In this document: one piece after another, positions 38,301-43,516 of the stretch
How positions within the stretch are numbered: the stretch's first letter is position 1
Layout of the letters: each line of letters begins with the position of its first letter
From: Cryptomeria japonica
Taxonomy: Eukaryota > Streptophyta > Pinopsida > Cupressales > Cupressaceae
Direction: 5' to 3'
NCBI RefSeq assembly: GCF_030272615.1
Contig: NC_081412.1
Location: 23,778,432 to 23,838,431, forward strand
Length of the DNA stretch: 60,000 nt
Notes under the pieces: generated by a model
The model's input: the letters and a program-made list of their open reading frames with translations, nothing else
What the model was told of the DNA's origin: nothing
Database searches by the model: none
Position numbers and translations under genes: made by a program

Positions 38301-41300
38301 CCCCTACATTAAAATTCCAATCAGCCATGTTAAAATATTGATTCCTTCCTATAAGGCCTTGCGTTGCCAACATTTGGAGAGGATTCTTGACTATCTCCAT
38401 GTATTGAGTGGCTCAGATTTCTTGAACAGTTTGAAATGCCTAGAAGGATCACCTCCTTCTCATTATGTTGGAAACTTAGCTCCAAGTTTTGAAAATCTTG
38501 ATAGTATCTACTAAGAGAATGTAACCACTGAAAGCATAAAACTATATCCATATTGCCCATGCTTACCAAATAGAAATCATGCTTAACTTGATATCTTCCC
38601 AAGGATAAGTTAGTCCATTGTGTTCGCCTCCTACAAGGAATAATATGGCCATTTGCAAGCCTAACATTAAACCCATTAAACTTGTCAGTACGTAAGCCCG
38701 TCCCAGCAACCAAATATGTATACATGAAATTATGACTAGCCCCATTGTCAATCAACACTATCACCTTGTGTCCCTGCAAGACTCCTTGAACCCTAAAAGA
38801 ATGATACTTAGGGGCATTGGAAAGAGAAGCAAGAGTTCCTCTTGCAATCTCCTTTTATCTACTTTTGTACTTTGTCTCATTAATCATAGCCCTAGATTTG
38901 AGTCCTTTTGTCTCCAAGTCCTTTATATAGTGTATTAGCAAGAAAAGGGCAACTCTTCCTCCAAAGCTCATTCTTAGTTTCCTCACCCTTCTTTGGTTTT
39001 GGAGGCAATGCTATTGGTTGAGGGATATCTTTTTGGAAGGATTCCTCATGCTATTTTGTTGGTATATTCTTGGGATGGAATTTGTTCTTGTTTGTTGAGT
39101 CTCCCAACCTCAATGCCTTTTAAATTGCATCTTGTACAGATGTAAGGTCAAGAGTGCTCACCAAACCCTGAAATGAATCCGTCAAACCCTCAATGAACAA
39201 GTAAGTGAATGTTTCCTTGGTAACACCCGTCACCATGACTGAAATTCTCTGAAATTAAATAATCCTTTACTGATCCCTGCTGCTTCAATTATGTTAATTC
39301 TTTGAATTTCTTCTTTGGATGCTTTTGATCAAGCCTAGCTTTAAGTATTTGTGTAAATTCAGCACTTCTTACAATACGTTGATGTCCTTGTGTGACAATT
39401 CCATGATGTCACCACTCATGTGCAATTCCGTCCAAATGAAGAATAGCAAACTTAATGGCTTCCTCTTCTATCATAGGACTAAGTGATAAATATGTGTCCA
39501 ATTATTGGATCCAAGCTCTTGTTGTGACTCTTCTTGAACCATCAAATGTGGGAAGAGACATCTTGGTTAATCTTTGTTGCAGATCTCTATTGCCTTATGG
39601 CATGGTTTATTTTCCCCTAAATCAATTCCAATCCTAGCATTGCAAAATTGTACAAAAGGAATATTACGCCTAACATCATGATCAATCCTTGAATATTCAT
39701 CTACACATGCCTCAAATGCTTCTTGATTACTCTTCTTCTTGGGGTGGTTCTGTTCTAGGTAGAAATGTGGGTTGAGTAGGATGCGGTGCTGATACCCTTA
39801 AATTGTTATTTATGGTTACTCTATAAATACTTGTGTCACTTCATTCTACCCCATTGTTTTGTGTGTTCTATCAACTTCTATGAGAATTATTCATTTTTTG
39901 CATCATTCGGATGAGTAATTGATTGGTTTTCTCATGTGTGTTTCATCATTTGTTCCATAAACATCTTCCAGTTATCCTGATCGGCAATCTTGGTTTTACC
40001 AGTAATTTTCTTTTTTTCTTCTTGTAGTTCTGTCTCTTTTTCTTCTCTCTTCAAATCCCTTTGAGCCTTTTTGCTCCACTGCATTAACTAGATTTAGACC
40101 TGCAGGCTGGCAAGATTGCTGTGCTCTGATACCAATTATAATGTCTCTAATTGAAATACACCTTAATTTCTTAAGTATAATAAACTCTATCTCAATAAGA
40201 GTTGAATAATTAATAATAAGTATGAATTTAAATTTGAAAATGCAACTTAATAACTTATTACGTAATTTATATTTAGTGCTTAGAACATATTTTAGAAAAT
40301 GTAGAACTTATCTTCTTAGTTCTGCTGTATATCTTCTTCTGATCTGCAATGATTTATCTTCGATTAAAATGCCAAAATGCATCTCTAGTCTGCCTAAGTT
40401 AGGGGCTTTTGTCTACTAGCTCAGTTATAGGAATTAAGGGGTTTTGTCCTTATTTTGGGCCTAAAGGGGATTGGTCCTTAATTTTGGGCCTGGAGGGGTT
40501 TGGTCCTTAGGTTGTTAGAAACTTGGTTCATATTCAATGAAGGAAAATAAGAACATAGAATATCTTCACACCTTGATGCCCTCTTCTTCTTGAGTTTTCT
40601 TTCTTGTATACTACCTTTTCTTCAATAGTCATAACCTTTATTATACCTTTTGGTTATTTTAATAATTGTTTAATCTTTTATTTGGGGAATTGCAGGTGTA
40701 TGACTAATGAATAATAACTATTAATTTATCTTTAATATTATGCTTGGATCTGCTGCCACTTATCTTCAGTAATTTTTTTAGTGTAGAATCTTAATGTTTT
40801 GGTTGGGAGGCATTGCAACGAATCTTGCAATATTCTACTATTCTGTTCTTTGTACATCGAGATTCCATGCAAAGAATTTGTTTGAAAGCATGTTAATACA
40901 ATTTCATATTGGAGGAGAATTAAAGTGTTCGAGAAAAAAAAATATTACTCTAACATTATCTTTAGTGATTCTCAAACTGTTGGAGGAGATCCTTCTTGTA
41001 CTCTTATATTATGATAATGCATTCTTTCCTATCAGACTTATATTCTCCTTAAATTTTATCACTTGATGCAGACTCCTTGTACTCTTCTGAAAGAGAGATT
41101 AGAAAAGGACGGGAGAAAACCATATGTTATTCCAGTTGGTGGTTCAAACTCATTGGGAACATGGTAGAGTGTAATGTTCAGTTTATTTTTTTTTTACATT
41201 GAAAAATGCAATATTTTCTTGTATAGGAAAACATATTACTTTAGGTTCATGGCCATCTGAGTATTAGGGCCGTGAGTAGTGTAGGGTCCTCTCCCTGAAA

Positions 41301-43516
41301 AATACCAAAATTGGTTGACATTAAAAAATCTGGAACAATCTGGAGATCAATTACACATCCACCAGCGCACCAATAAGATTATTACAAACCTAGTAAAAAG
41401 CTCTGTACCAAGAGAACAAAACATGGACAGACCAACAAAGGCTGCCCACCAAAACCTACAAACAATAGAGGCAAAAGTTTACTATATAATGCATATAAAT
41501 GCACTGGTGCATTTAGTTTAAGTAAACTAAACATCAAAGCTTGTATTAATCATTTTTTATACAATTAGATTATAATTCAAACAATTACCCAAGAATTTGA
41601 TGTTATTATTTGAAACATACAGTCTGCAGTTATGCATGTTTTAGCACTGAAACTCAATTGATTCTCTAGATGATTCTCGGAATGCCTCTATTTGTTAGGA
41701 TTCATTTATTTCATATCGGGTTTGGCTTTTTTTTTATGTTAATCCAAGTTGAAGCTGTATGCCCTCTGTATTTCTTTATTTTTGGGTAAACAATCTTTTG
41801 TTTCCTTGGATGTTTTTTTCTTTGGCACAATCCCATGTTTTATGATTTGTGATTTCCCTTTTAATGCTTTTTAGGGGTTACATAGAAGCAGTAAGAGAGA
41901 TAGAGCAACAACTGCAAGAAGGAAAGGTTGATGGCATCGATAAGTTTGATGATATAGTTGTTGCTTGTGGAAGGTGATTATTTTTTCACATGAAAAGTGT
42001 AGTTATTCCTTTGCACATGCAGGAAGGAATACTTACATAATTAGCATATTTTCTGTTACAATTTTACTGAATCTCATGAAAATGCATATCCTAGCATCTT
42101 GGATAGTATATTTTGTTAAAGAATGTCAATTCAAATTTTTTCTTAAGAAAATTGTCTTTGATACAACTAATTAGTAGAACTGTTGAAGCCTGAGATATAT
42201 CCAGAGATTCTGTGGTAGAAAGTGGCTAGGAACACCTTACTTAACAATTATTAAGCTCGCGAGAATTTTTATCTGTCTAGAGAAGTAAAATTGACTAAGA
42301 AAGGCATAAATAAAGTTGAAGGCTACAGTTCAATAGATTCAAGTGTTTTTGGCAAGTTCTGAGAAAAAACAAGGCATAGATATAGTTGAAGACTATTGTT
42401 CAATAAACTCAAGCGTTTTTGGCAAGTTCTGAGAAAAAACTTGAATCTTTTTTCTCTTGTTACTCAGTGGCGAGTAATACTCTGAGTTACTCAGCTGCCT
42501 GATAGGCTCATGAGTACTTGACAGTTTTTTCAACTACGATTGTGAAGATTGTGGGAAAATAATGCATATTGGGATATGAATAGAATCTAAGTCCCGTAGT
42601 CAAAAGCTTGGGTTAAAAAGTTATAAGGGGTAATGCAAAAGGTTGATAAAGCCATTGCAGGGATAAAGCTTTCCCGACCTATTTGTGTTGGTCTATCAAG
42701 CCATTCTGAGAGCACAAGAACTGTGAAGAGCCATTGAAGAGGGATTCTCGGGGCAGTGGGACTTTCTATCATTTTTATGAAGTGAACTCTATTTTCAGAA
42801 GTGAGATTTTATTCCCATGAGAGTTTAACACCTATAAATCTGTAGCAGTTGATGTTTTCTCTGGTTCGTTCCATTTATTTAATCTCTATATAATTTGATG
42901 GATGATTAACTAAAGAATTTATATGTTTATGATAACATGTGTATTTTCTAACAGTGACATTTGGAAGGTCAGGTAGAGTGTATGGTACAGCCGTTAGAAT
43001 ATTCATTTGAATCAAAACTACGACACATACAATATAGACTGTGGGTGACAAAGGCTGATTTAGTTGCTTAAGTTAAACTTTGTAATTTACAATCATTTTA
43101 GTTGCCTGTCTCAGTTTGATTTTGAGTATAAAATTGTATACTGCTATTTTAAACCTGGGATGCATGTATTCAGCTCACTTTTTAGTATCCTACCCTTATT
43201 GATATCTTGATTATAAATCTAATTAGATTTTCCAATGTGATATTTTCAGTGGAGGAACTACAGCAGGCTTGTCACTTGGATCACATTTAAGTAGCTTGAA
43301 GGCTAAAGTAAGATCTCTTTTCTTGGAATTTGTATATTTTTTTCTATATTTCTTGATGAACCTTAATTATTTAGGCCAACCTAAAAGATGTTGCTGTAAC
43401 AGGTACATGCGTTTTCTGTTTGTGATGATCCTGACAACTTCTATGATTACACGCAAGGCCTTTTGAATGGCCTTCATGCTGGTCTCAATTCGCATGATTT
43501 GATCAGTATTGTAAAT
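5262..43516 (+). CDS. DCD: D-cysteine desulfhydrase / ACC deaminase-like PLP enzyme (partial, 7 exons)
   Basis: Seven exons with GT/AG borders and matching phases encode about 245 contiguous residues: 5262-5327, 5525-5719, 5919-6029, 41072-41163, 41875-41973, 43250-43307 and 43403-43516. The product matches plant D-cysteine desulfhydrase (fold-type II PLP enzyme, D-Cys to pyruvate, ammonia and H2S; mitochondrial in Arabidopsis). Visible hallmarks are [11 protein letters not shown], the PLP-lysine motif [10 protein letters not shown], the [16 protein letters not shown] substrate loop, [19 protein letters not shown], the phosphate-binding VVACGSGGTTAG and [16 protein letters not shown]. The upstream exon(s), with any transit peptide, and the C-terminal exons (roughly the last 120 residues of a family usually about 380-400 long) are not seen. 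No stop or frameshift occurs in the visible exons, so it may be functional despite a 35-kb intron. The alternative is a relic truncated downstream. Confidence 0.88.
5525..5719 (+). CDS. DCD: DCD exon with PLP lysine
   Basis: 65 codons, phase 0. The acceptor is TCCTGCAG and the donor AGG|GTTTCT. It starts [19 protein letters not shown]; the lysine of SGNK is the expected Schiff-base residue. [19 protein letters not shown] follows. Confidence 0.93.
5919..6029 (+). CDS. DCD: DCD exon ([17 protein letters not shown])
   Basis: 37 codons, phase 0. The acceptor is TAATTTCAG and the donor GTT|GTAAGT. It encodes [20 protein letters not shown] and ends ...HAQIGSV, exactly where the next exon 35 kb downstream resumes. 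Confidence 0.92.
6254..6475. repeat. Two diverged 127-bp tandem copies
   Basis: GTGATAAAGTTACAACTTTTT at 6254 recurs as GTGATAATGTTACAACTTTTT at 6381. Similarity continues through GAGATATG, TAAATTA, ATTCATTCAACGTGCATG and AAGAAAATT. It is a local duplication inside the intron, with no gene. Confidence 0.7.
6476..7364. other. Intron sequence, nothing recognised
   Basis: AT-rich, with no supportable frame or repeat. It ends at the GAAAA target duplication of the copia-type element. Confidence 0.4.
7370..7751 (-). repeat. 3' LTR of copia-type element
   Basis: 382 bp, nearly identical to 9803-10184. On the minus strand it begins TGTTAGAGTATTCGGG. Confidence 0.93.
7752..7760 (-). promoter_or_regulatory. 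Polypurine tract
   Basis: AAAGGGGGG on the minus strand, immediately 5' of the 3' LTR. It is the expected plus-strand primer. Confidence 0.85.
8940..9440. other. GC-rich low-complexity island inside the copia-type element
   Basis: A 500-bp block of GGTGGC/GGCGG-type sequence inside otherwise AT-rich DNA. Several overlapping frames are open on both strands, giving Gly/Trp/Arg- or Pro/Ala-rich peptides with no recognisable domain. It is probably a captured or expanded GC-rich passenger, not a gene. A T-run/A-run hairpin (about 9448-9490) lies beside it. Confidence 0.6.
9791..9802 (-). promoter_or_regulatory. tRNA-Met primer-binding site
   Basis: On the minus strand this reads TGGTATCAGAGC, the usual plant copia PBS, directly abutting the 5' LTR. 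Confidence 0.92.
9803..10184 (-). repeat. 5' LTR of copia-type element
   Basis: 382 bp. Differences from the other LTR include ACACTACAGG for ACACCACAGG and GGTTTGTACAT for GGTTTGCACAT. On the minus strand it is followed immediately by the primer-binding site. Confidence 0.93.
10190..10494. other. Intron sequence between elements
   Basis: The 305 bp between the copia-type element and LTR A hold nothing recognisable. Confidence 0.4.
10495..10940 (-). repeat. 3' LTR of element A, distal part
   Basis: Starts TGTAATGTCCC on the + strand and aligns with 40137-40620. Shared stretches include AAGTATAATAAACTCTA, CTCAATAAGAGTTGAATAAT, TTTATATTTAGTGCTTAGA and CTTGATGCCC. Confidence 0.85.
10941..11985 (-). 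repeat. LTR B (3' LTR of composite block)
   Basis: Starts TGTTGATGTG (+ strand; CACATCAACA at its minus-strand end). It is homologous to both arms at 32671-33480 and 36010-37134: ATAAAATACCAA, ATCTTAT, CTCTCTTGAACAAAATC, GGATCACTACGTGTGGATAAG. The inner boundary is approximate, placed by a minus-strand TG before the end of the ORF region. Confidence 0.7.
11816..11824 (-). promoter_or_regulatory. TATA box in LTR B
   Basis: CTATATAAG on the minus strand, at the same relative place as CTCTATAAAAGC in the homologous LTR at about 36280. It is the probable U3 promoter. Confidence 0.6.
11986..12322 (-). other. Decayed tail of ORF copy 1 / U3 boundary
   Basis: Minus-strand translation in shifting frames still shows a tail-like segment ([14 protein letters not shown]) comparable with [12 protein letters not shown] in copy 2. 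The coding region probably once extended to about 12000. Confidence 0.4.
12323..15199 (-). pseudogene. ORF copy 1 of an unrecognised ~960-aa retroelement-associated protein family
   Basis: One long frame from ATG at 15199 to 12323, interrupted only by an in-frame TAG (14252-14254), so nearly intact. The N-terminal region (about residues 40-480) has blocks shared with the copies at 21422 and 59123: [80 protein letters not shown] and [11 protein letters not shown]. After it come the blocks IEDYW and QDSGRYLQ, then a hydrophilic region with a bipartite basic cluster ([17 protein letters not shown]). A second conserved motif ([20 protein letters not shown]) leads into a coiled-coil-like tail. There is no zinc knuckle, protease, RT, RNase H or integrase motif. 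It sits just upstream of LTR B. It could be a divergent gag/capsid or an env-position ORF; I cannot tell which. Confidence 0.7.
15200..15779 (-). other. Leader upstream of ORF copy 1
   Basis: About 580 bp of AT-rich leader between the tandem-repeat block and the ORF start. It has weak repeats of TTCGCC / GCTGATAAATTTGCTG at 15470-15640 and no independent gene. Confidence 0.4.
15780..16695 (-). repeat. Degenerate tandem repeats (CATGAAGTT...AACTTCGCTCC)
   Basis: Roughly 30-50-bp units built on TCATGAAGTTGGTAACTTCG followed by CTCCAAA, repeated about 20 times with variable spacing. The same motif family makes up 23500-24060 (same orientation) and 34250-35480 (inverted). It lies in the leader between LTR D and ORF copy 1. 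Confidence 0.88.
16699..17789 (-). repeat. LTR D, diverged relative of LTR B
   Basis: Begins TGACGTGTC on the + strand. It shares the order of motifs with LTR B-type sequences, e.g. TGGTTTGATGTG...GGAA(A/T)CACAAGGGGGACTTAC (16874-16918 against 32834-32873) and GAGTATCCTATCTTCTCTTG. The inner boundary is put at minus-strand TGCACTTTTTGGCC. A TATA-like CTATTTAAG lies near 17545 (minus). It ends directly against the tandem-repeat leader of ORF copy 1, so it could be the 5' LTR of that unit or the 3' LTR of the ORF copy 2 unit. Confidence 0.5.
17795..18770 (-). pseudogene. Decayed C-terminal extension of ORF copy 2
   Basis: After the stop of ORF copy 2 the minus strand continues as coding-like sequence in shifting frames. 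18770-18603 is rich in Glu/Lys heptads. 18602-18297 includes [19 protein letters not shown]. 18190-17800 includes [20 protein letters not shown]. This parallels the coiled-coil-like tail of copy 1 and suggests an ancestral protein of about 1,150-1,200 residues. Confidence 0.5.
18771..21422 (-). CDS. ORF copy 2 of the unrecognised retroelement protein family (883 codons intact)
   Basis: The longest uninterrupted frame in the window, starting ATG at 21422. It aligns block by block with copy 1: [128 protein letters not shown] and TDSGNCLQ. A strongly basic stretch ([20 protein letters not shown], near residue 600) resembles a nuclear localisation signal. It is followed by an acidic/Ser-rich linker and the second motif TLHIATPPV...[12 protein letters not shown] near the C-terminus. 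Identity to copy 1 is moderate, so they are separate families, not a recent duplication. The first stop lies before the tail present in copy 1; see the next entry. Confidence 0.7.
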   Translation of the reverse strand: MPKSAVESSKRPTTAETSRASKSDIPRKVERMKYQYQRGGLRESKVQSVWDNVSDTDLGHIDIQDFRNRVFSPNTYGRPRQMVESGIAQAAGFPPAVQNYELVVEAARHYQPGFGLVLLENMTLANFTPEAIGDAFHIPFPNNPITTTMDEAQGVYDMNPARCRTLMNEEWYKERRPPSVKIGKKTPRSDFHNEHGDMVTLLSRIMGLPQSNYFEEWMFYFTEQVFARKSRFDWAHIISDNIHTQLIELEKKKYFTMTSYLVYMFAKNQPLPGLIMKGQIGNGPGQVKVYDCYPQLHYQDIAQREKNSSAYAVGQYERVNDAFTMCLVRLMQGGLHIRLSEQATVLVQRYGAWFIQFPRFSYIRIVVFDGAPLRLPRYPTDKIVLMEVARQSRPAGSLLRDRKLAGFAFPMILGNQDVHLKNPSQAEESFAELASYGLQEHFPRKCFDHDNLAKRAYGRRYRAKESVEDYWKNCSDDYEVRRREYTRLSVQQMRLFKYRRVLDQLTDSGNCLQVRKFEAVRHLLPSVDWSQDPITDFEAVMAAPARYTDQWLHQQIEQLIQGGVQFTYHLMGSLDSQSFKDEGTSSAPKEEIEKPEKRKKAKACRGTRTSKRTRREKIPIRKPEVTSSSKDPSSADDVVELDYIPAPPSQSDIDAFGVDDPPAPDMLDIELRAIESAELSNQIEEGEIPSIQGIEVHEPTQQSRHELLLHNTTKDDSTIEGEQKTKTRELERTEEQPSREGTRQLFSEVGENSAASKELDTSSTPLVTEQLQICDKSVENIKEQSENLTIASAQTVPQEWLIARAQRKAATKPPIDLEDIFSRIDQAKAKGKKKPKAYYRMTKDKQRNRTLHIATPPVDKPADQVTLANYSITTVPIGRATKE
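21423..22139 (-). other. Leader upstream of ORF copy 2
   Basis: AT-rich, no supportable frame. Confidence 0.35.
22140..23010 (-). repeat. Degenerate tandem repeats (CGGACCTTAAGGCACTTTTG)
   Basis: From 22640 a unit of about 36-40 bp, ACTTTTCGGACCTTAAGGCA followed by CTTTTGTCAACTTTAA, recurs at about 22725, 22760, 22795, 22832 and, more diverged, to 23000. Before it, 22140-22640 repeats AAATCGCGAACTTCGG-GG-ATGAGG. Open frames here are products of the repeat. Confidence 0.8.
23011..23499 (-). other. Leader segment, nothing recognised
   Basis: Mixed composition with scattered GCGAA-like motifs. No gene-like frame. Confidence 0.35.
23500..24060 (-). repeat. Second block of CATGAAGTT / TTCGCTCC tandem repeats
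   Basis: Same motif family and orientation as 15780-16695, including an exact local duplication of CTCAATTCTTCTTAAAGCTG plus AAGTTCG at about 23985-24038. Confidence 0.85.
24330..24600 (-). other. LTR-end/leader segment shared (inverted) with 33481-33755
   Basis: The minus strand reads CACGAGGGAACTTGG ... GTTCTTGTTGAGGGGAATGA ... GAAATGTTCAAGAACATTT ... TGGAATCGCCAGATGTTGTG ... CACATCACCCCAT. The same order occurs on the + strand at 33481-33755. TGG... after a CA-like end could be an LTR/primer-binding-site junction of a third element type, but I cannot name the tRNA. Confidence 0.5.
24601..25484 (-). other. Region 3' of pol, with two ~60-bp repeats
   Basis: CCAGTTGGACGTCTATAG (about 24652) and CCAGTTGGGCGTCTATAG (about 24714) are tandem copies. 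Runs of CTTTTCTTT and, on the minus strand, TTTGGTT/GTTTG-rich sequence follow. This is a probable 3' untranslated/LTR region of the pol-bearing element, with no gene. Confidence 0.45.
25485..28958 (-). pseudogene. Ty3/gypsy (Tat-like) pol: aRNase H - RT - RNase H - integrase, decayed
   Basis: Read 5' to 3' on the minus strand. An archaeal-type RNase H lies at about 28945-28560 ([44 protein letters not shown]). A pre-RT linker follows ([12 protein letters not shown], about 28180). RT is 28130-27168 ([31 protein letters not shown], catalytic [17 protein letters not shown]). RNase H is 27168-26826, where the usual catalytic Asp position reads FASEH, and GQALAQTLA follows. Integrase is 26771-25845: zinc-binding HNKF...CHTC, then the DDE residues in [17 protein letters not shown] and LAESTNKN. 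The integrase C-terminal tail with the GPY module ([12 protein letters not shown]) is 25829-25485 and ends LKHYFQP. There is no chromodomain. About six in-frame stops (e.g. TGA between LCVDFRNLN and the rest of RT) and at least one frameshift make it inactive. Gag and protease are missing. Confidence 0.88.
28964..29219 (-). repeat. 3' LTR of element A, proximal part
   Basis: Aligns with 40617-40817: TATACCTTTTGGTTAT, TTTAATCTTTTATTTGGGGA, GTATGACTAATGAAT and ATTAATTTATCTTTAATATT. It ends GGGGCATTACA. With 10495-10940 it makes a complete LTR of about 700 bp. Confidence 0.85.
29220..29419 (-). other. 3' end of element A interior with purine tract
   Basis: On the minus strand ATTGCTTGAGGACAAGCAAT and TTGGGAAGGGTGGAC lead into the 3' LTR at 29219. 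CTTGAGGACAAGCAA followed by a purine tract is the usual end of plant gypsy interiors. Confidence 0.65.
29428..30126. mobile_element. hAT-like MITE with duplicated right end
   Basis: An 8-base duplication GTGTAAGC flanks the unit (29420-29427 and 30127-30134). The right end, ...GGTAACTTAGA, is the complement of TCTAAGTTACC. The left end, TCATATACCGGTTC, is a diverged version of it. The right end resembles the ends of the MITE at 59184-59953. No coding capacity is seen; the open frames at 29418-29644 are on shadow strands of GC-rich repeats. Confidence 0.55.
29891..30134. repeat. 118-bp tandem duplication with (TG)n and T15 runs
   Basis: The segment ending AACTTAGAGTGTAAGC occurs at about 29899-30016 and 30017-30134. 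Each copy contains (TG)n, ACAAACGTACCCGTACCC, a run of about 15 T and GAATCCGTACCCGAATTGG. They are almost identical, so the duplication is recent. Confidence 0.85.
30135..31200. other. Nothing gene-like recognised
   Basis: AT-rich, with a TATGTGTGTG microsatellite at about 30440-30490. No supportable frame. Confidence 0.35.
31200..32540 (-). repeat. Probable LTR (type I), minus strand
   Basis: On the minus strand it starts TGTTATGACAGGG (at 32540). It carries a 20-bp palindrome ACTTACTATTTCTAGTAAGT 22 bases inside and a TATAAAAG box at 32205-32198. This is the same layout as the LTR E copies (palindrome, then TATA). Its far end is not determined and no partner LTR was found. Confidence 0.45.
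32671..33480 (-). repeat. Left arm, LTR-B type
   Basis: About 810 bp. It matches 10941 onward (same orientation) and 36316-37134 (inverted). It stops abruptly at ATTAGCTATTCACGAGGG. Confidence 0.8.
33481..34249 (+). other. LTR-end/leader segment, + orientation
   Basis: 33481-33755 is homologous to the minus strand of 24330-24600. The rest is an AT-rich leader without a gene. Confidence 0.5.
34250..35480 (+). repeat. Third block of GCGAA/CATGAAGTT tandem repeats, inverted relative to the others
   Basis: GGAGCGAAGTT, AACTTCATGTTGAAGG(G)AGA and GGAGCGAACTTCA units recur every 30-50 bp, most regularly (about 30 bp) at 34380-34670. The minus-strand frame there is open only because the unit is a multiple of three. 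Confidence 0.88.
35492..35926 (+). pseudogene. Short Lys/Glu-rich frame, remnant
   Basis: 144 codons from ATG at 35492, downstream of the tandem-repeat leader and upstream of the right-arm LTR: the position where ORF copies 1 and 2 occur in the other units. No residue block of that family is recognisable, so this may be only a stump or chance frame. Confidence 0.3.
36010..37134 (+). repeat. Right arm, LTR-B type, + orientation
   Basis: Contains a TATA-type CTCTATAAAAGCTC near 36278-36291, then the region homologous to the left arm, and ends CACATCAACA. It is longer than the left arm because it keeps the U3 part. Confidence 0.72.
36278..36291 (+). promoter_or_regulatory. TATA box of right-arm LTR
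   Basis: CTCTATAAAAGCTC, matching the position of the TATA box in LTR B. It is the probable U3 core promoter. Confidence 0.55.
37135..38133. other. Interior of element A, nothing recognised
   Basis: No gene-like frame. This is where RT and integrase of element A would be expected. Confidence 0.4.
38134..38830 (-). pseudogene. Ty3/gypsy aspartic protease remnant (element A)
   Basis: The minus-strand frame 38779-38330 contains the retropepsin-type motif [13 protein letters not shown] (D-x-G; the active-site triplet here is DNG, where plant gypsy proteases usually have DSG/DTG). It continues with [11 protein letters not shown] and [13 protein letters not shown], typical of plant gypsy proteases before the RT linker. 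Upstream the frame shows [14 protein letters not shown]. It shifts to another frame at about 38400-38134 and then stops. Confidence 0.75.
38900..40030 (-). pseudogene. Ty3/gypsy gag remnant (element A)
   Basis: Minus-strand translation around 39430-39100 gives gag-like text in shifting frames: [35 protein letters not shown], then a decayed stretch in which one expects the LFIEGL-type capsid end. It lies between the PBS/5' LTR and the protease, as expected. No zinc knuckle is visible. Confidence 0.6.
40123..40134 (-). promoter_or_regulatory. Primer-binding site of element A
   Basis: TGGTATCAGAGC on the minus strand, complementary to the initiator tRNA-Met 3' end, just inside the 5' LTR. Confidence 0.85.
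40137..40817 (-). repeat. 5' LTR of element A
   Basis: About 680 bp, from degenerate TATAATGTCTC (inner side) to CATTGCA (outer side). It is homologous over its whole length to the split 3' LTR. Confidence 0.82.
41072..41163 (+). CDS. DCD: DCD exon ([16 protein letters not shown])
   Basis: Acceptor GATGCAG, donor ATG|GTAGAG. It ends in phase 2, so the Trp codon is split with the next exon. It encodes [20 protein letters not shown] and [10 protein letters not shown]. Confidence 0.92.
41164..41874 (+). other. DCD: DCD intron (711 bp)
   Basis: GTAGAG...TTTTTAG. No other feature inside. Confidence 0.85.
41875..41973 (+). CDS. DCD: DCD exon ([13 protein letters not shown]...VVACG)
   Basis: Begins with the last base of the split Trp codon and ends AG|GTGATT, splitting a Ser codon. 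It encodes [20 protein letters not shown] and [10 protein letters not shown]. Confidence 0.92.
42301..42440. repeat. Two 70-bp tandem copies within a DCD intron
   Basis: AAGGCATAAATAAAGTTGAA... (42301-42370) and AAGGCATAGATATAGTTGAA... (42371-42440), both ending GGCAAGTTCTGAGAAAAAAC. Confidence 0.85.
43250..43307 (+). CDS. DCD: DCD exon (phosphate-binding loop SGGTTAG)
   Basis: Acceptor TTTTCAG, donor AAA|GTAAGA. It completes the Ser codon and encodes [19 protein letters not shown], the glycine-rich PLP phosphate loop. Confidence 0.92.
43403..43516 (+). CDS. DCD: DCD exon ([16 protein letters not shown])
   Basis: 38 codons, phase 0. Acceptor GTAACAG, donor AAT|GTGAGT. It is followed by an intron longer than 16 kb or by loss of the gene's 3' end. 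Confidence 0.9.

Larger units (their letters stand above)
10495..40817 (-). mobile_element. Old Ty3/gypsy element A, minus strand, heavily nested
   Basis: Outer LTRs are homologous. The 5' LTR (minus sense) is 40137-40817. The 3' LTR is 10495-10940 plus 28964-29219, split by an insertion. On the minus strand a PBS TGGTATCAGAGC (40123-40134) follows the 5' LTR after about 2 bases. A purine-rich TTGGGAAGGGTGGAC precedes the 3' LTR. Degenerate gag and protease survive near the 5' LTR; RT and integrase of this element are gone. The flanking 5-mers (ACTAG, ACGAA) do not match, as expected for an old or rearranged insertion. Confidence 0.75.
6030..41071 (+). other. DCD: 35,042-bp intron of DCD filled with nested transposons
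   Basis: Bounded by the GTAAGT donor at 6030 and the GATGCAG acceptor ending at 41071. The protein reads continuously across it by comparison with the family. Almost all of it is retroelement sequence, mostly in the antisense orientation to the host gene. Confidence 0.85.

Noticed and set aside
10490-40822. Target duplication for element A
   Set aside because: Flanking 5-mers ACTAG and ACGAA differ at three positions; I do not claim a duplication.
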